64,000 bases of DNA, from contig VXTM01000036.1 of the NCBI GenBank assembly GCA_009837445.1, positions 1-64,000 of the forward strand. Reading direction: 5' to 3'. Within the stretch, counting starts at the first letter, position 1. Every line of letters starts with the position of its first letter. This document shows, in pieces, positions 18,400 to 27,830 of this stretch. Origin of the DNA: Acidimicrobiaceae bacterium. GTDB lineage: Bacteria; Actinomycetota; Acidimicrobiia; Acidimicrobiales; Aldehydirespiratoraceae. The position numbers and the translations under genes were made by a program. Below the pieces are notes generated by a model, which was not told the origin of the DNA, did not search any database, and saw only the letters and a program-made list of their open reading frames with translations.

Positions 18400-19461
18400 A
18401 TGTCAAGACTACTGAAGCTGCTCGCCGTGGTGCTCGCCATCACGCTCGTGGCCGCGTCGTGCGGCGACGACGGTGACGACGCCCCCGCGCCGGCCGCGCC
18501 CGCCGAAGAGGCCCCCACCGAGGCGGCCGCACCGGCCGACGATGAGGCGCCGGCAACCACCGCGGCCGCGGCCGACGAGGTCGTCGAGACCCAGGGCTGC
18601 GACCACACCTTCCACGTGATCACCCACGGCGACTCCGGCGTGTTCTGGTCCGTGGTCGAGGTGGCCGTTAGAGACGCTGCCGCCGCCATCGGCTGCGACG
18701 TCGTCTACTTCGGCTCCAACAACGACGCCCTGGCCCAGGCCCAGGAGATCGAGGCCGCCGTCGCGTCGGGCTCCTCGGGCATCGCCATCTCGCTGGCCGA
18801 CCCGGCCGGCGTGAGCGACGCGGCCGCCGGTGTCGTGGCCGCCGGAATCCCGCTGTACACGCTCAACTCGGGCGTGAACAACTACAAGGACCTCGGTGCC
18901 GTCACCCACGTCGGCCAGACCGAGGTCGTGGCCGGTAACGGCGCGGGCGAGCGCTTCAACGCACTGGGCGCCACCCACATCCTGTGCGCTCGCCAGGAGC
19001 AGTCCAACGTGGCGCTCGAGGAGCGCTGCGAAGGTCTGGCCGAGACCTTCGACGGCACCGTCACCTCGGAGTTCGTCGGTCTCGACGCCAACCCCGACGA
19101 GCAGCAGAACAGCATCGCGGCTCACCTGCAGGCCGACCCGTCCATCGACGGCGTCCTCGGCGTAGGCCCGAACCTGCCTCTGCGGGCTCTGGCCGCGGGC
19201 GAGCAGGCCGGACGCGATCTGGTGATCGGCGGCTTCGACCTCTCCGGTGACCTCATCGACGCCATCGAGGCCGGCGACGTGGCCTTCACCGTGGACCAGC
19301 AGCAGTACCTCCAGGGCTACCTGCCGGTAATCCTCATGTACCTGCAGGCCACCAACCAGAACACCGCTGGCGGCGGTCTGCCCATCCTGACGGGCCCGGG
19401 CTTCGTGGACACCGCGAACGCCTCGGTCGTCAAGGCTCTGGTCCAGCAGGGGACCCGCTAA
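18400..19461 (+). CDS. Sugar ABC transporter substrate-binding lipoprotein
   Basis: This solute-binding protein (353 aa) captures the sugar or inositol outside the membrane. It has a lipoprotein signal, KLLAVVLAITLVAASC, with the lipobox Cys near residue 22. An Ala/Pro/Glu-rich tether extends to about residue 63. The periplasmic-binding fold related to RbsB/MocB follows (HVITHGDSGVFWSVVEVA, and SGSSGIAISLADPAGV for the ligand loop). The start codon ATG lies 10 bases after GGAGGG. A strong hairpin follows the gene, consistent with extra transcript for the binding protein relative to the permease. Confidence 0.9.
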   Translation: MSRLLKLLAVVLAITLVAASCGDDGDDAPAPAAPAEEAPTEAAAPADDEAPATTAAAADEVVETQGCDHTFHVITHGDSGVFWSVVEVAVRDAAAAIGCDVVYFGSNNDALAQAQEIEAAVASGSSGIAISLADPAGVSDAAAGVVAAGIPLYTLNSGVNNYKDLGAVTHVGQTEVVAGNGAGERFNALGATHILCARQEQSNVALEERCEGLAETFDGTVTSEFVGLDANPDEQQNSIAAHLQADPSIDGVLGVGPNLPLRALAAGEQAGRDLVIGGFDLSGDLIDAIEAGDVAFTVDQQQYLQGYLPVILMYLQATNQNTAGGGLPILTGPGFVDTANASVVKALVQQGTR

Positions 19462-19524
19462 TCAACACGTAGCGGCGGGGCGGCCGGTTGTCGCCGGTCG
19501 CCCCCTGCTAGTTTCCCCCAGCGC

Positions 19525-19549
19525 GGGGCCCGCCCTTGTGGCGGGCCCC
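19525..19549 (+). terminator. GC-rich hairpin after binding-protein gene
   Basis: A perfect 10-bp stem GGGGCCCGCC/GGCGGGCCCC closes a 5-nt loop (CTTGT). No U-tract follows, so this is more likely a partial terminator or an mRNA-stabilising hairpin than a complete terminator. Placement between the lipoprotein and permease genes is typical of transporter operons that make more binding protein than membrane parts. Confidence 0.6.
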
Positions 19550-19629
19550 GGTGCTGGCGGGATCACGCAAGCCGTACGGTCGCCACGCAGTGGATGGCCG
19601 GCCAAGTCGACTAGCCGTTGGGGGATCAA

Positions 19630-21984
19630 ATGGCTGACACGACCAACGACCAGCCCGCCGTAGCAGCCGATGCCGGCGGAGACGAACGCCTAGCCCATCG
19701 GGGGCCGATACAGACGCTCCTGACCCGCCCCGAGATCGGCGCCCTGATGGGGGCCGTCGGCGTGTGGCTGCTGTTCTGGCTGGTGTCCGCGCCCTTCGGC
19801 ACCGTGGGCGGCACGGCCAACTTCCTCGACGTGGCGGCCTACCTGGGATTGATGGCCGTTCCCGTGGCGCTGCTGATGATCGGCGGCGAATTCGACCTGT
19901 CGTCGGGCGCCATGACCGGAGCGACGGCCCTCATCGCCATCCTGCTGGCCAACGACATCAACGGCGCAGGACTGGGGCTCCATATCGCGGTGCCGCTGTC
20001 GCTGGCGTTCGCCCTCGCGATCGGGTGGTTCAACGGCACCCTGGTGGAGAAGACCTCGCTCCCCAGCTTCATCGTGACGCTGGGCACTTTCTTCATGCTG
20101 ATCGGCGCCAAGCTCGGCTTCTCCAAGCTGTTCACTAACAAGGTGCTCGTCGAAGGCCTCGACGAGGCCGAGGGCTACGAGTTCTGGAACGGAATCTTCG
20201 GTGCGGAATGGCTCCGCAACTCCCATCTCTGGGACGTGCGCAGCTGGTCCAACCTGTGGTTGGTCCGTGACGAGATGTGGGCCCTGCTGCTCATGGGCGG
20301 GATAGCAGCCCTTGTGGTCGGGACATTCGAGCTGACCTACGCCCGGCGCCAGTCTCCGAACCCTGTGGCGCTAGTGGTCGCGGCCGGCGGCACCGTGCTG
20401 GCCCTGGTGGGTCTGATCTACCTGCTCTCCCAGGACTCCACGACTTCCAACTGGATCGGGGGCATCCTCGTCGCGGCCGGGGTGCTGATCAAGGTCGCGG
20501 GCTGGTGCCGGTACCGCTACGAGACACCGGACCGATCCGAACGCGGAGCCTCGGCCCGATGGTGGCAGTACCTGATCAGCGGCGTCGCCGCTCTGGTTGT
20601 CGCCACGGTCATCGCGGTCTTCATGGACGCCACCGACTCCTCCCAGTTGGGGTTCATGAGCGGATCGTTCGGCAAGTTCGTGTTCGCTCTGGGAATCGCC
20701 GCAGTAGGAGTGCTGGCCGTGGTGGCGGCACTGGGACGCATCACCGCCGGCTACCCCGCCCTCGGGGCGGTGCTGGTGGCGCTGCCGTCGATCAGCTTCC
20801 TGGTGACGGTGCAGGCCGCCCGGGTGATCCTCTTCGGCGGGCTCGCGCTCCTGGGGATCGCGCTGCTCTGGGCAACGGCCCGGAGAGTGCAGCCCGCAGT
20901 GACGGTCTCACTGGCCATCTCGGCCGTAATTGTTGTATTGGCGTTCTTCATCCAGGCCGAGTCGGCCTCGCGCAAGCTGCGGGTCGAGCTGTTCACCGTG
21001 CTACTGCTGGTCGCCTTGCTGCTGGCAGCCTCCGCGGTGGCCCGGTACATGAGCGCCGCCCGGACTACCGCACCTCCGCCCCCGCAGTTCGGTCGCTGGA
21101 TGCATGTCTGCGCCGTGCTGGGCGTGGTAGCCGTCGTGGTGTTCGGAGTGATCGAACTGGTCGACGGCGATGGGATCCTCTACGCCGTGCTCACCGGAGC
21201 GGCCAAGGGCGGAATCGTGGGCTTCGTGGCCTACGCGGCGGGAACGGTGGGACGCACCCTGCTGACCCGCGATGAGGGGGTCGGACGGGCCCTGGTCACG
21301 GTGGGGATCGGGGCGGTCATGCTCAGCGTCGCCACCCGGCTGCTGTTCGTGACCGGCAGCGAGCTCGAGACGATCTGCACGGTGGGCACCGACGGCGAGC
21401 TCAGATGCCCGCAGACGCAGTTCGGCGTGGTGGTGCTTTCGTTCCTGGTGTTCGCGGCCGTCGGTTCGTGGCTGCTGATGCGCACGCAGTTCGGCAGCTG
21501 GATAATGGCTGTGGGCGGCAACAAGGAGGCGGCCCGCTCCGTGGGCGTGCCGGCGGCCCGCACCAAGACCACGCTGTTCATGATGGTGTCGGGGGCGGCG
21601 TGGATCACCGGCATGCTGATCGCCTTCCGGCTCACCGCGGTGCAGGCCAACGTGGGCGACGGCAACGAGTTCCGCTACATCATCGTGGCGGTGGTCGGTG
21701 GCAACCTGCTCACCGGCGGGTACGGATCGGCGCTCGGCGCCGGCATCGGCGCGGTGATCTGGGGAATGATCTCCCAGGGCATCGGCTTCGCCCAATGGAA
21801 CAGCGACTGGCGGTTCCTGGTGCTGGGCGCCCTGCTCCTCGTGGCGGTGATGGTCAACAACTATGTGCGGAGCCGGGCCGAGAAGGCACCGACCGCATCG
21901 GGCGCCACGAGACCCGACAAGACCGAGATAACCATCGTCGTGCCCGCTGAGCCGGCCGCGGGTGCAAAGGAGGACGAGCAATGA
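19630..21984 (+). CDS. Sugar ABC transporter permease with large internal membrane insertion
   Basis: The flanks match the RbsC/FrcC-type BPD_transp_2 permease. The N-terminal part has [16 protein letters not shown] and [20 protein letters not shown]. The C-terminal part has [20 protein letters not shown] and [24 protein letters not shown]. Normal members have roughly 320-400 residues; this one has 784. Between about residues 215 and 595 it carries some ten additional hydrophobic segments without family motifs, for about 20 in all. The ATG at 19630 follows GGGGGAT; a TTG at 19618 is an alternative. The reading frame is continuous, so it is not a misassembled pair. The insertion's role is unknown. 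Confidence 0.85.
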   Translation: MADTTNDQPAVAADAGGDERLAHRGPIQTLLTRPEIGALMGAVGVWLLFWLVSAPFGTVGGTANFLDVAAYLGLMAVPVALLMIGGEFDLSSGAMTGATALIAILLANDINGAGLGLHIAVPLSLAFALAIGWFNGTLVEKTSLPSFIVTLGTFFMLIGAKLGFSKLFTNKVLVEGLDEAEGYEFWNGIFGAEWLRNSHLWDVRSWSNLWLVRDEMWALLLMGGIAALVVGTFELTYARRQSPNPVALVVAAGGTVLALVGLIYLLSQDSTTSNWIGGILVAAGVLIKVAGWCRYRYETPDRSERGASARWWQYLISGVAALVVATVIAVFMDATDSSQLGFMSGSFGKFVFALGIAAVGVLAVVAALGRITAGYPALGAVLVALPSISFLVTVQAARVILFGGLALLGIALLWATARRVQPAVTVSLAISAVIVVLAFFIQAESASRKLRVELFTVLLLVALLLAASAVARYMSAARTTAPPPPQFGRWMHVCAVLGVVAVVVFGVIELVDGDGILYAVLTGAAKGGIVGFVAYAAGTVGRTLLTRDEGVGRALVTVGIGAVMLSVATRLLFVTGSELETICTVGTDGELRCPQTQFGVVVLSFLVFAAVGSWLLMRTQFGSWIMAVGGNKEAARSVGVPAARTKTTLFMMVSGAAWITGMLIAFRLTAVQANVGDGNEFRYIIVAVVGGNLLTGGYGSALGAGIGAVIWGMISQGIGFAQWNSDWRFLVLGALLLVAVMVNNYVRSRAEKAPTASGATRPDKTEITIVVPAEPAAGAKEDEQ

Positions 21985-22772
21985 GCACCGACTTCCTCGA
22001 GCTGAGGAACATCTCGAAGTTCTATGGCAACATCATCGCCCTCACCGGCGTCACCACGACGGTGAACCCCGGCGAGGTCACCTGCGTGCTGGGCGACAAC
22101 GGCGCGGGCAAGTCCACCTTCATCAAGATCCTGGCCGGAGTGCACCAGCACGATGAGGGCGAGCTGATCCTTGAGGGTTCCAAGGTGCGGTTCGCCCATC
22201 CCCGGCAGGCTCTGGCCGCTGGCATCGCCACCGTGTACCAGGACCTGGCCATGGTGCCGCTCATGTCGGTGTGGCGGAACTTCTTCCTGGGCCAGGAGCC
22301 CAAGACGGGAGTCTGGCCGTTCCGCCAGATCGACATCGACAAGGCCAAAAGGATCGCCAAGGAGGAGATGGCCAAGATGGGCATCGACATCCGCGACACC
22401 GAGCAGAGCGTCGGCACCCTGTCCGGCGGCGAGCGCCAGTCGGTGGCCATCGCCAGGGCCAGCTACTTCGGCGCCCGTGTCCTGATCCTCGACGAGCCCA
22501 CGTCCGCGCTGGGCGTGAAGCAGTCGGGCGTGGTGCTGCGCCGCATCGTCGAGGCCCGCGATCAGGGCCTGGCCGTGATCTTCATCACCCACAATCCCAA
22601 CCACGCCTACCCCGTCGGCGACCGGTTCGTGATCCTGCAGCGGGGCGTCTCGCTGGGCAACTGGGCCAAGGCCGAGTTGTCGCAGTCCGAGCTGACCCAG
22701 CTCATGGCAGGCGGAGCCGAGCTGGAGGAACTGCAGCACGAGCTGGCCGAATCCGGCGCGAACGGAGGGTGA
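21981..22772 (+). CDS. Single-domain sugar ABC transporter ATPase (FrcA-like)
   Basis: A 263-aa nucleotide-binding subunit for the preceding permease. Walker A is GDNGAGKST near residue 36, the signature is [14 protein letters not shown] near 137, Walker B is [12 protein letters not shown], and the H-loop is [16 protein letters not shown]. Ribose-type importers usually use a duplicated ~500-aa ATPase. A single-domain protein as in FrcA works as a homodimer. It starts with ATG overlapping the permease stop. The C-terminal 35 residues include a short acidic tail. Confidence 0.9.
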   Translation: MSTDFLELRNISKFYGNIIALTGVTTTVNPGEVTCVLGDNGAGKSTFIKILAGVHQHDEGELILEGSKVRFAHPRQALAAGIATVYQDLAMVPLMSVWRNFFLGQEPKTGVWPFRQIDIDKAKRIAKEEMAKMGIDIRDTEQSVGTLSGGERQSVAIARASYFGARVLILDEPTSALGVKQSGVVLRRIVEARDQGLAVIFITHNPNHAYPVGDRFVILQRGVSLGNWAKAELSQSELTQLMAGGAELEELQHELAESGANGG

Positions 22773-22831
22773 GCGGGCTGGCCCAAGCCGCCGCGACCGA
22801 GGTCGTCGACAAGCTGGGTCCAGACTCATGA
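22769..22831 (+). CDS. 20-codon micro-ORF bridging ABC ATPase and iolC
   Basis: A GTG at 22769 overlaps the ATPase stop (GTGA) behind GGAGGG and opens a 20-residue frame. Its TGA overlaps the iolC ATG (ATGA). The iolC start itself has no obvious Shine-Dalgarno sequence. The small frame could therefore serve mainly to hand ribosomes on to iolC by translational coupling. The peptide is not recognised, and function as a protein is unproven. Confidence 0.35.
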   Translation: MSGLAQAAATEVVDKLGPDS

Positions 22832-23793
22832 CCGGGTTGGAGTTGCTCACGGTCGGCCGGGTGAGCGTCGACCTGTACCCGCAGCAGAGCGGGGTTCCCC
22901 TCAGCGGTGTGGAGTCGTTCGCCAAGTCGATCGGCGGGTCGCCCACCAACGTGGCCGTGGCCGCGGCCCGGCTGGGCCGCCGGGCGGCGGTGGTCACCCG
23001 GGTGGGGGACGACGGGTTCGGCGAGTACATCCGCACCGCGCTCGCCGAGCGCTTCGGTGTGGTCAACGACTACGTGTCGGTGGACCCGGAGCTGCGCACG
23101 GCCCTCGCCTTCTGCGCGCTGGACCCGCCGACCGATCCACCGCTGCTGTTCTACCGGGAGCCCCGCGGCCCGGAGATGAACCTAACCATCGACGACATGC
23201 CGGCTGCCGCCACCACGGTCCCAGTGCTGTGGGTCACCGGTTCGCGGTTCGCGCAGGAGCCGTCCCGCTCGGCCGTTCGCGCCCTGCTGGAGCGTCGCGC
23301 CCGGGCGGAGCACACCGTGCTCGACCTCGACTACCGAGACAGCTTCTGGTCCTCGCCCGCCGAGGCCCGCGCCGAGATCGGCCCGGCCATCGACCAGGTC
23401 ACGGTGGCGGTGGGCAACCGGACAGAGTGCGAGATCGCGGTGGGATCCTCCGATCCCGACACCGCCGCCGACCGGCTGCTGGAGCGGGGCGTGTCGCTGG
23501 CGGTAGTCAAGATGGGCGCCGACGGCGTGCTCGTGGCCACCGCCGACGGCCGCTGGTCCGTCCCGCCGGTGAGGGTGGAGGTCGTGTGCGGCCTCGGCGC
23601 CGGTGACGCCTTCGGCGGTGCGCTGGCCGACGGGCTGCTGGCCGGCCTCGACCCGGTAGCCATGGTGACCAGGGCCAACGCAGCGGGCGCCATCGTGGCC
23701 GGCCGGCTGACCTGTGCCGACGCCATGCCCACCGCGGCCGAGATAGACGACGTGATCGCCGGAGCCGGGGTGGCGGAGGTTGACGCCGCATGA
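22828..23793 (+). CDS. iolC: 5-dehydro-2-deoxygluconokinase (IolC)
   Basis: This PfkB-family kinase (321 aa) phosphorylates 2-deoxy-5-keto-gluconate in inositol catabolism. The IolC-like N-terminus LLTVGRVSVDLYPQQSGVPL and SIGGSPTNVAVAAARLG are followed by FYREPRGPEMNL. The ATP/anion-hole block is CGLGAGDAFGGALADGLL near residue 260. The R-x-S-x-D-L-Y-P start and GGSPTN motif separate it from generic sugar kinases. It overlaps both neighbours by 4 bp. Confidence 0.88.
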   Translation: MTGLELLTVGRVSVDLYPQQSGVPLSGVESFAKSIGGSPTNVAVAAARLGRRAAVVTRVGDDGFGEYIRTALAERFGVVNDYVSVDPELRTALAFCALDPPTDPPLLFYREPRGPEMNLTIDDMPAAATTVPVLWVTGSRFAQEPSRSAVRALLERRARAEHTVLDLDYRDSFWSSPAEARAEIGPAIDQVTVAVGNRTECEIAVGSSDPDTAADRLLERGVSLAVVKMGADGVLVATADGRWSVPPVRVEVVCGLGAGDAFGGALADGLLAGLDPVAMVTRANAAGAIVAGRLTCADAMPTAAEIDDVIAGAGVAEVDAA

Positions 23794-24749
23794 GCACGGC
23801 CGCGCTCTGGCGCATCCGGATCGATCGACCGCCGCCGCCCGGGGTGGCCGTTCCCGACGGCATCGAGCTCACCGACGATCTGAGCGAGGCCGACGGCGTG
23901 ATCGTGGGAGCCAGCGAGCCCTGGGACGCATCCGTCTGCGATCGCCTGCCCCGCCTCAAGGTGGTGGTCCGGGCCGGCATCGGCTACGACAACGTCGATC
24001 CTGCCTCGTGCGCGTCGGTCGGAGTGGCCGCGTGCCATACACCCGACGCTCCCACGGTCTCCACCGCCGAGCACGCCCTGGCGTTACTGCTGGCGGTGTC
24101 CAAACGGATCAAGCCCTCGGAGCACCGGCTGCGCGCCGGCCTAGGCAACTATCAGGCCGCCCACGGCGCCCTAGAACTCGAAGGCAGGACCCTAGGGCTG
24201 CTCGGCGGCGGCCGCATCGGCAGCCGTGTGGCCCGCTACGGGGCTGCCCTGGGTATGAGAGTGCGGATCTGCGATCCCTACCTGGATCCGTCCGTTGTGG
24301 CGAGCGTGGCCGAGAGCGTGGAACTCGACGAACTATGGGGCAGCAGCGACATCGTGTCGCTCCACGCACCGGCCACGGCTGCGACCCGCCACATCGTCAG
24401 TGCGGCCGCCATCTCGGCCATGAGGCCTGGGGTGATCGTCATCAACTGCGCCCGCGGCGCGTTGATCGATCACGACGCGTTGCTCGCCGGGCTGGAGTCG
24501 GGCCAGATCGCGGGGGCCGGCCTCGACGTCACCGAACCCGAGCCTCTGCCCGAGGGTCACCCGCTGCTCGGGCGAGACAACGTGATAGTCACCCCGCACA
24601 TCGCGTCGTCGACCACCGTCGGAGCGGTGCGGCTGATCAGTCAGGCCCTGGGCCAAGCGGTGGAGTGGCTGCGTGGCGGAACGCCTGAGCACCTGCTGGA
24701 CTCCGCGGCAGCCGACCCGGCAGTGGACCGGCGGCGGGAGGGCCGATGA
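23790..24749 (+). CDS. D-isomer-specific 2-hydroxyacid dehydrogenase
   Basis: This NAD-dependent dehydrogenase (319 aa) has the nucleotide-binding GLLGGGRIGSRVARYGAALGM near residues 132-152. The catalytic Arg is in NCARGALIDHDALLAGLESG, the Glu in GLDVTEPEPLPEGHPL, and the His in VIVTPHIASST. It resembles phosphoglycerate dehydrogenase-type enzymes without the regulatory domain. Such an enzyme is not part of the textbook myo-inositol route, so it may oxidise a side product or a substituted inositol-derived acid. It overlaps iolC and the next gene. Confidence 0.85.
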   Translation: MSTAALWRIRIDRPPPPGVAVPDGIELTDDLSEADGVIVGASEPWDASVCDRLPRLKVVVRAGIGYDNVDPASCASVGVAACHTPDAPTVSTAEHALALLLAVSKRIKPSEHRLRAGLGNYQAAHGALELEGRTLGLLGGGRIGSRVARYGAALGMRVRICDPYLDPSVVASVAESVELDELWGSSDIVSLHAPATAATRHIVSAAAISAMRPGVIVINCARGALIDHDALLAGLESGQIAGAGLDVTEPEPLPEGHPLLGRDNVIVTPHIASSTTVGAVRLISQALGQAVEWLRGGTPEHLLDSAAADPAVDRRREGR

Positions 24750-25921
24750 GCGCCCAGCGCCGTCTCGGGGTGGCCGTTCTCGGCTTCGGCTGGATGGGCC
24801 AGGCCCACGCCCGGTCCTACGCCCGCCTTCCCATGATCTTCGACGGCCTCGCATACCGGGCCGAGCTGACCGTGTGCGCCGACACCCTGGAGTCGCGCCG
24901 GGCCACCGCGTTGAACGACTTCGGCTTCCGCGAGGCCACCGGCGACTGGCGGGCCGCGGTGGACCATCCCGATGTGGATGTGGTCGCCATCTGCGCACCC
25001 AACATGGTGCACTGCGAGATGGTTGAGGCCGCCGCCGCGGCCGGCAAGCATGTCTTCTGCGAGAAGCCGGTCGGGGGCACTCCCGCCCAGACGGCCCGGG
25101 CCGAGAAGGCCTGCCGCGACGCCGGCGTCATAACCGGTGTCGGCTACAACTACCGGTTCGTGCCGTTGGTGCAGCACGCCCGCAACCTGATCGAGGCCGG
25201 CGAGCTGGGCGAGATAACCAACTACCGGGGCCGCTTCTTCTCCATGTACGGCGCCGACCCGCTCGGCCTGCTCAGCTGGCGCTTCCTGCTCGAGCAGGCC
25301 GGGCACGGCGTGTCCACCGACATCCTCAGCCACGCCATCGACCTGGCCATGATGATCAACGGCCCCATCGTGCGGGTGGTGGGCACCGGCGAGACGTTCA
25401 TCAAGGAGAGGCCGCTGCCGTCGGCGTCGGGCACCCACTACGACCGGGGCGGGCCCGACGACCCTGTGGGCGTGGTCACCAACGAGGACTACTTCGGGGC
25501 GATGGCAGTCTTCGCCAACGGCAGCCGCGGCACCTTCGAGACGAGCCGCACGATGGTGGGGCCCCAGAGCCAGATGGCCTTCGACGTCCACGGCACCGGT
25601 GGCGCGCTCAGCTGGAACTTCGAGACCATGAACGAGATGCGGATGTTCAGGCTCGTCGACGGCGACCGCGGCTACACCACCGTCTACGCGGGGGAGCGCC
25701 ACCCGTACCATGCTGGCTTCGTTCCCGGCGAGGCCAACTCCATCGGCTTCGAGGACGTGGTGACCATCCAGGACCACGAGTTCCTGGCCGCGGTGGCCGA
25801 GGGCCGCCCGCACTCCGCAGGGATGGAGCAGGCGCTGGAGTACGTGAGCGTTCAGGCCGCCCTACTGCGAAGCTGGGAGACCGGCTCCTGGACCGACGTG
25901 GTGTCGGTGAGGATCGACTAG
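24746..25921 (+). CDS. Gfo/Idh/MocA-family oxidoreductase
   Basis: This NAD(P)-dependent sugar or inositol dehydrogenase (391 aa) has the Rossmann motif VAVLGFGWMGQAHARSY at the N-terminus. The catalytic CEKPVGGTPAQT (Lys of EKP) lies near residue 108, and GYNYRFVPLVQHARNLIEAGELG opens the substrate domain. The segment GHGVSTDILSHAIDLAMMING has the D-x-x-x-H active-site arrangement. It is longer than the second Gfo/Idh gene at 30114 and belongs to a different subgroup. Oxidation of another inositol isomer or a substituted inositol is likely. Confidence 0.87.
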   Translation: MSAQRRLGVAVLGFGWMGQAHARSYARLPMIFDGLAYRAELTVCADTLESRRATALNDFGFREATGDWRAAVDHPDVDVVAICAPNMVHCEMVEAAAAAGKHVFCEKPVGGTPAQTARAEKACRDAGVITGVGYNYRFVPLVQHARNLIEAGELGEITNYRGRFFSMYGADPLGLLSWRFLLEQAGHGVSTDILSHAIDLAMMINGPIVRVVGTGETFIKERPLPSASGTHYDRGGPDDPVGVVTNEDYFGAMAVFANGSRGTFETSRTMVGPQSQMAFDVHGTGGALSWNFETMNEMRMFRLVDGDRGYTTVYAGERHPYHAGFVPGEANSIGFEDVVTIQDHEFLAAVAEGRPHSAGMEQALEYVSVQAALLRSWETGSWTDVVSVRID

Positions 25922-25949
25922 AGGCCGAGCGAGCGGAAGGGCAGCAGCC

Positions 25950-27830
25950 ATGGACACGATCAGGCTGACTACATCGGGTGCCGTCGTGCGCTACCTGGCC
26001 GCCCAGCGCACCGAGGTCGACGGCGGCGTGGTGCCGCTGTTCGCAGGGGTGTTCGCCATCTTCGGCCATGGCAACGTCACCTGCCTGGGCCATGAACTCG
26101 AGCAGGCCCAGGAGGCGCTGCCCACCTGGAGGGGCCAGAACGAGCAGGGGATGGCCCTGGCCGCCTGCGGGTTCGCCCGGGCCTCCAAACGGCGCCGGAT
26201 CATGGTGGCGTCCAGCTCGATCGGGCCCGGTGCCACCAACATGGTGACCGCGGCCGCGGTGGCCATGGCCAACCGGCTGCCGCTGCTGGTGCTGGCCGGC
26301 GACACCTTCGATCACCGGATCGTGGATCCCGTGCTGCAACAGGTCGAGCACTTCGGTGCGCCGGCCACCACCGTCAACGACGCCTTCCGGGCGGTGGTGC
26401 GCTACTGGGACCGGATCACCACCCCCGAGCAGGTGGTGCAGTCGCTGCCTCACGCCGTCAACACGATGCTCGATCCCGCCGACTGCGGCCCGGCGTTCAT
26501 CGCGCTGCCCCAGGACGTGCAGGCCCAGGCCTACGACTATCCGGTCCGATTCTTCGACGAGACTCTGCACCGCATCCGCCGGCCCCGTCCCGATGCGGGC
26601 GAGCTGCGGCGGGCCGCAGCCGCGTTGGCCTCCGCCGAGCGGCCGCTAGTCATCGCGGGCGGCGGGGTCCGCTGGTCCCTCGCCGAGGAGCAGCTCGCCG
26701 CCTTCGCCGAGGCCCACGGCATTCCCGTGGTTGAGACCACCGCGGGAAGGACCTCGCTGCCGGCCCACCATCCGCTCAACTGCGGCCCCATTGGGGTCAC
26801 CGGATGCACTTCGGCCAACGCCATGGCCGCGCAGGCCGATGCGGTGCTGGCCGTGGGCACGAGGATGCAGGACTTCACCACCGGCTCCTGGACGGTGTTC
26901 GGCGACGAGTCGGCCAGGATCGTCGGGCTCAACGCGGCCCGCTTCGACGCCACCAAGCACATGTGCCTGCCGCTGGTGGCCGACGCCCGCGAGGGGCTCC
27001 TTGAGCTGGGAGCGGCTCTCGGCGACTACCGGGCCGGTGCCGGCTGGACGGCGCGGGCCGCGTCGGAGACCGCCCAGTACCACGCCTACATCGACAAGAT
27101 CGCCGCGCCGGTGACGGTCGGCGCCGCCGGCGGCGACCGGTCCTCGGACCCCGACGCCGATCTGCCCACCTACGCGCAGGTGGTCGGCGCGGTTGATCGG
27201 GCCGCCGACTCCTCGACGTATGTGGTCGCGGCCGCCGGTGGCTTGCCCGGGGAGCTGATCAACGGCTGGCGGGCCAGCACCGTGCACTCCTTCGACTGCG
27301 AGTACGGCTACTCGTGCATGGGCTACGAGATCTCGGGCGCCTGGGGGGCCAAGATGGCCATGCCCGAGCGTGAGGTGATGGTGCTGCTGGGCGACGGCTC
27401 CTACCTGATGATGAACAGCGACCTCTACAGCACGGTGCTCACCGGTTACAAGCTCATCGTGATCGTGTGCGACAACGGCGGCTACGCGGTTATCGACCGG
27501 CTCCAGGTCAACCAGGGCGGGGCGTCGTTCAACAACCTGTTCGCCGACTGCCGCACCGAGCGGCTGGTTGCCGTGGACTTCGCGGCCCACGCGGCCTCGA
27601 TGGGCTGTGAGACCGAGACGGTCGGCACCATCGCTGAGCTGGAGGCGGCCATCGAGCGGGCCCGAGCCGCGGACCGCACCTACGTGATCGCGCTGAGGAC
27701 CCATCCCCACACCTGGACCGAGGGCGGCTCGTTCTGGGAGGTCGGGGTGCCCGAGGTGAGCTCCAGCCCGTCGGTGAGGGCAGCCCGCGAGGCCATGGAG
27801 GCCGGCCGGGCCGGCCAGAGGGTGTGGTGA
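25950..27830 (+). CDS. iolD: 3D-(3,5/4)-trihydroxycyclohexane-1,2-dione hydrolase (IolD)
   Basis: IolD (626 aa) is the thiamine-diphosphate enzyme that opens the ring of the inosose dehydration product to 5-deoxyglucuronate. The full-length family architecture is present. The N-terminal ThDP-pyrimidine domain has RGQNEQGMALAACGFARA with the catalytic Glu. A central domain contains PLVIAGGGVRWS. The C-terminal ThDP-binding motif is GDGSYLMMNSDLYSTV...IVIVCDNGGYAVI. The name is secure because the family is tightly tied to inositol loci. It starts at ATG 25950, 28 bases after the oxidoreductase. Confidence 0.93.
   Translation: MDTIRLTTSGAVVRYLAAQRTEVDGGVVPLFAGVFAIFGHGNVTCLGHELEQAQEALPTWRGQNEQGMALAACGFARASKRRRIMVASSSIGPGATNMVTAAAVAMANRLPLLVLAGDTFDHRIVDPVLQQVEHFGAPATTVNDAFRAVVRYWDRITTPEQVVQSLPHAVNTMLDPADCGPAFIALPQDVQAQAYDYPVRFFDETLHRIRRPRPDAGELRRAAAALASAERPLVIAGGGVRWSLAEEQLAAFAEAHGIPVVETTAGRTSLPAHHPLNCGPIGVTGCTSANAMAAQADAVLAVGTRMQDFTTGSWTVFGDESARIVGLNAARFDATKHMCLPLVADAREGLLELGAALGDYRAGAGWTARAASETAQYHAYIDKIAAPVTVGAAGGDRSSDPDADLPTYAQVVGAVDRAADSSTYVVAAAGGLPGELINGWRASTVHSFDCEYGYSCMGYEISGAWGAKMAMPEREVMVLLGDGSYLMMNSDLYSTVLTGYKLIVIVCDNGGYAVIDRLQVNQGGASFNNLFADCRTERLVAVDFAAHAASMGCETETVGTIAELEAAIERARAADRTYVIALRTHPHTWTEGGSFWEVGVPEVSSSPSVRAAREAMEAGRAGQRVW

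Noticed and set aside
19630..21984. Enlarged permease as a fusion of two misjoined genes
   Set aside because: The single continuous frame keeps N- and C-terminal halves of one permease in order with correct partner genes around it, so it is better seen as an insertion within one gene.
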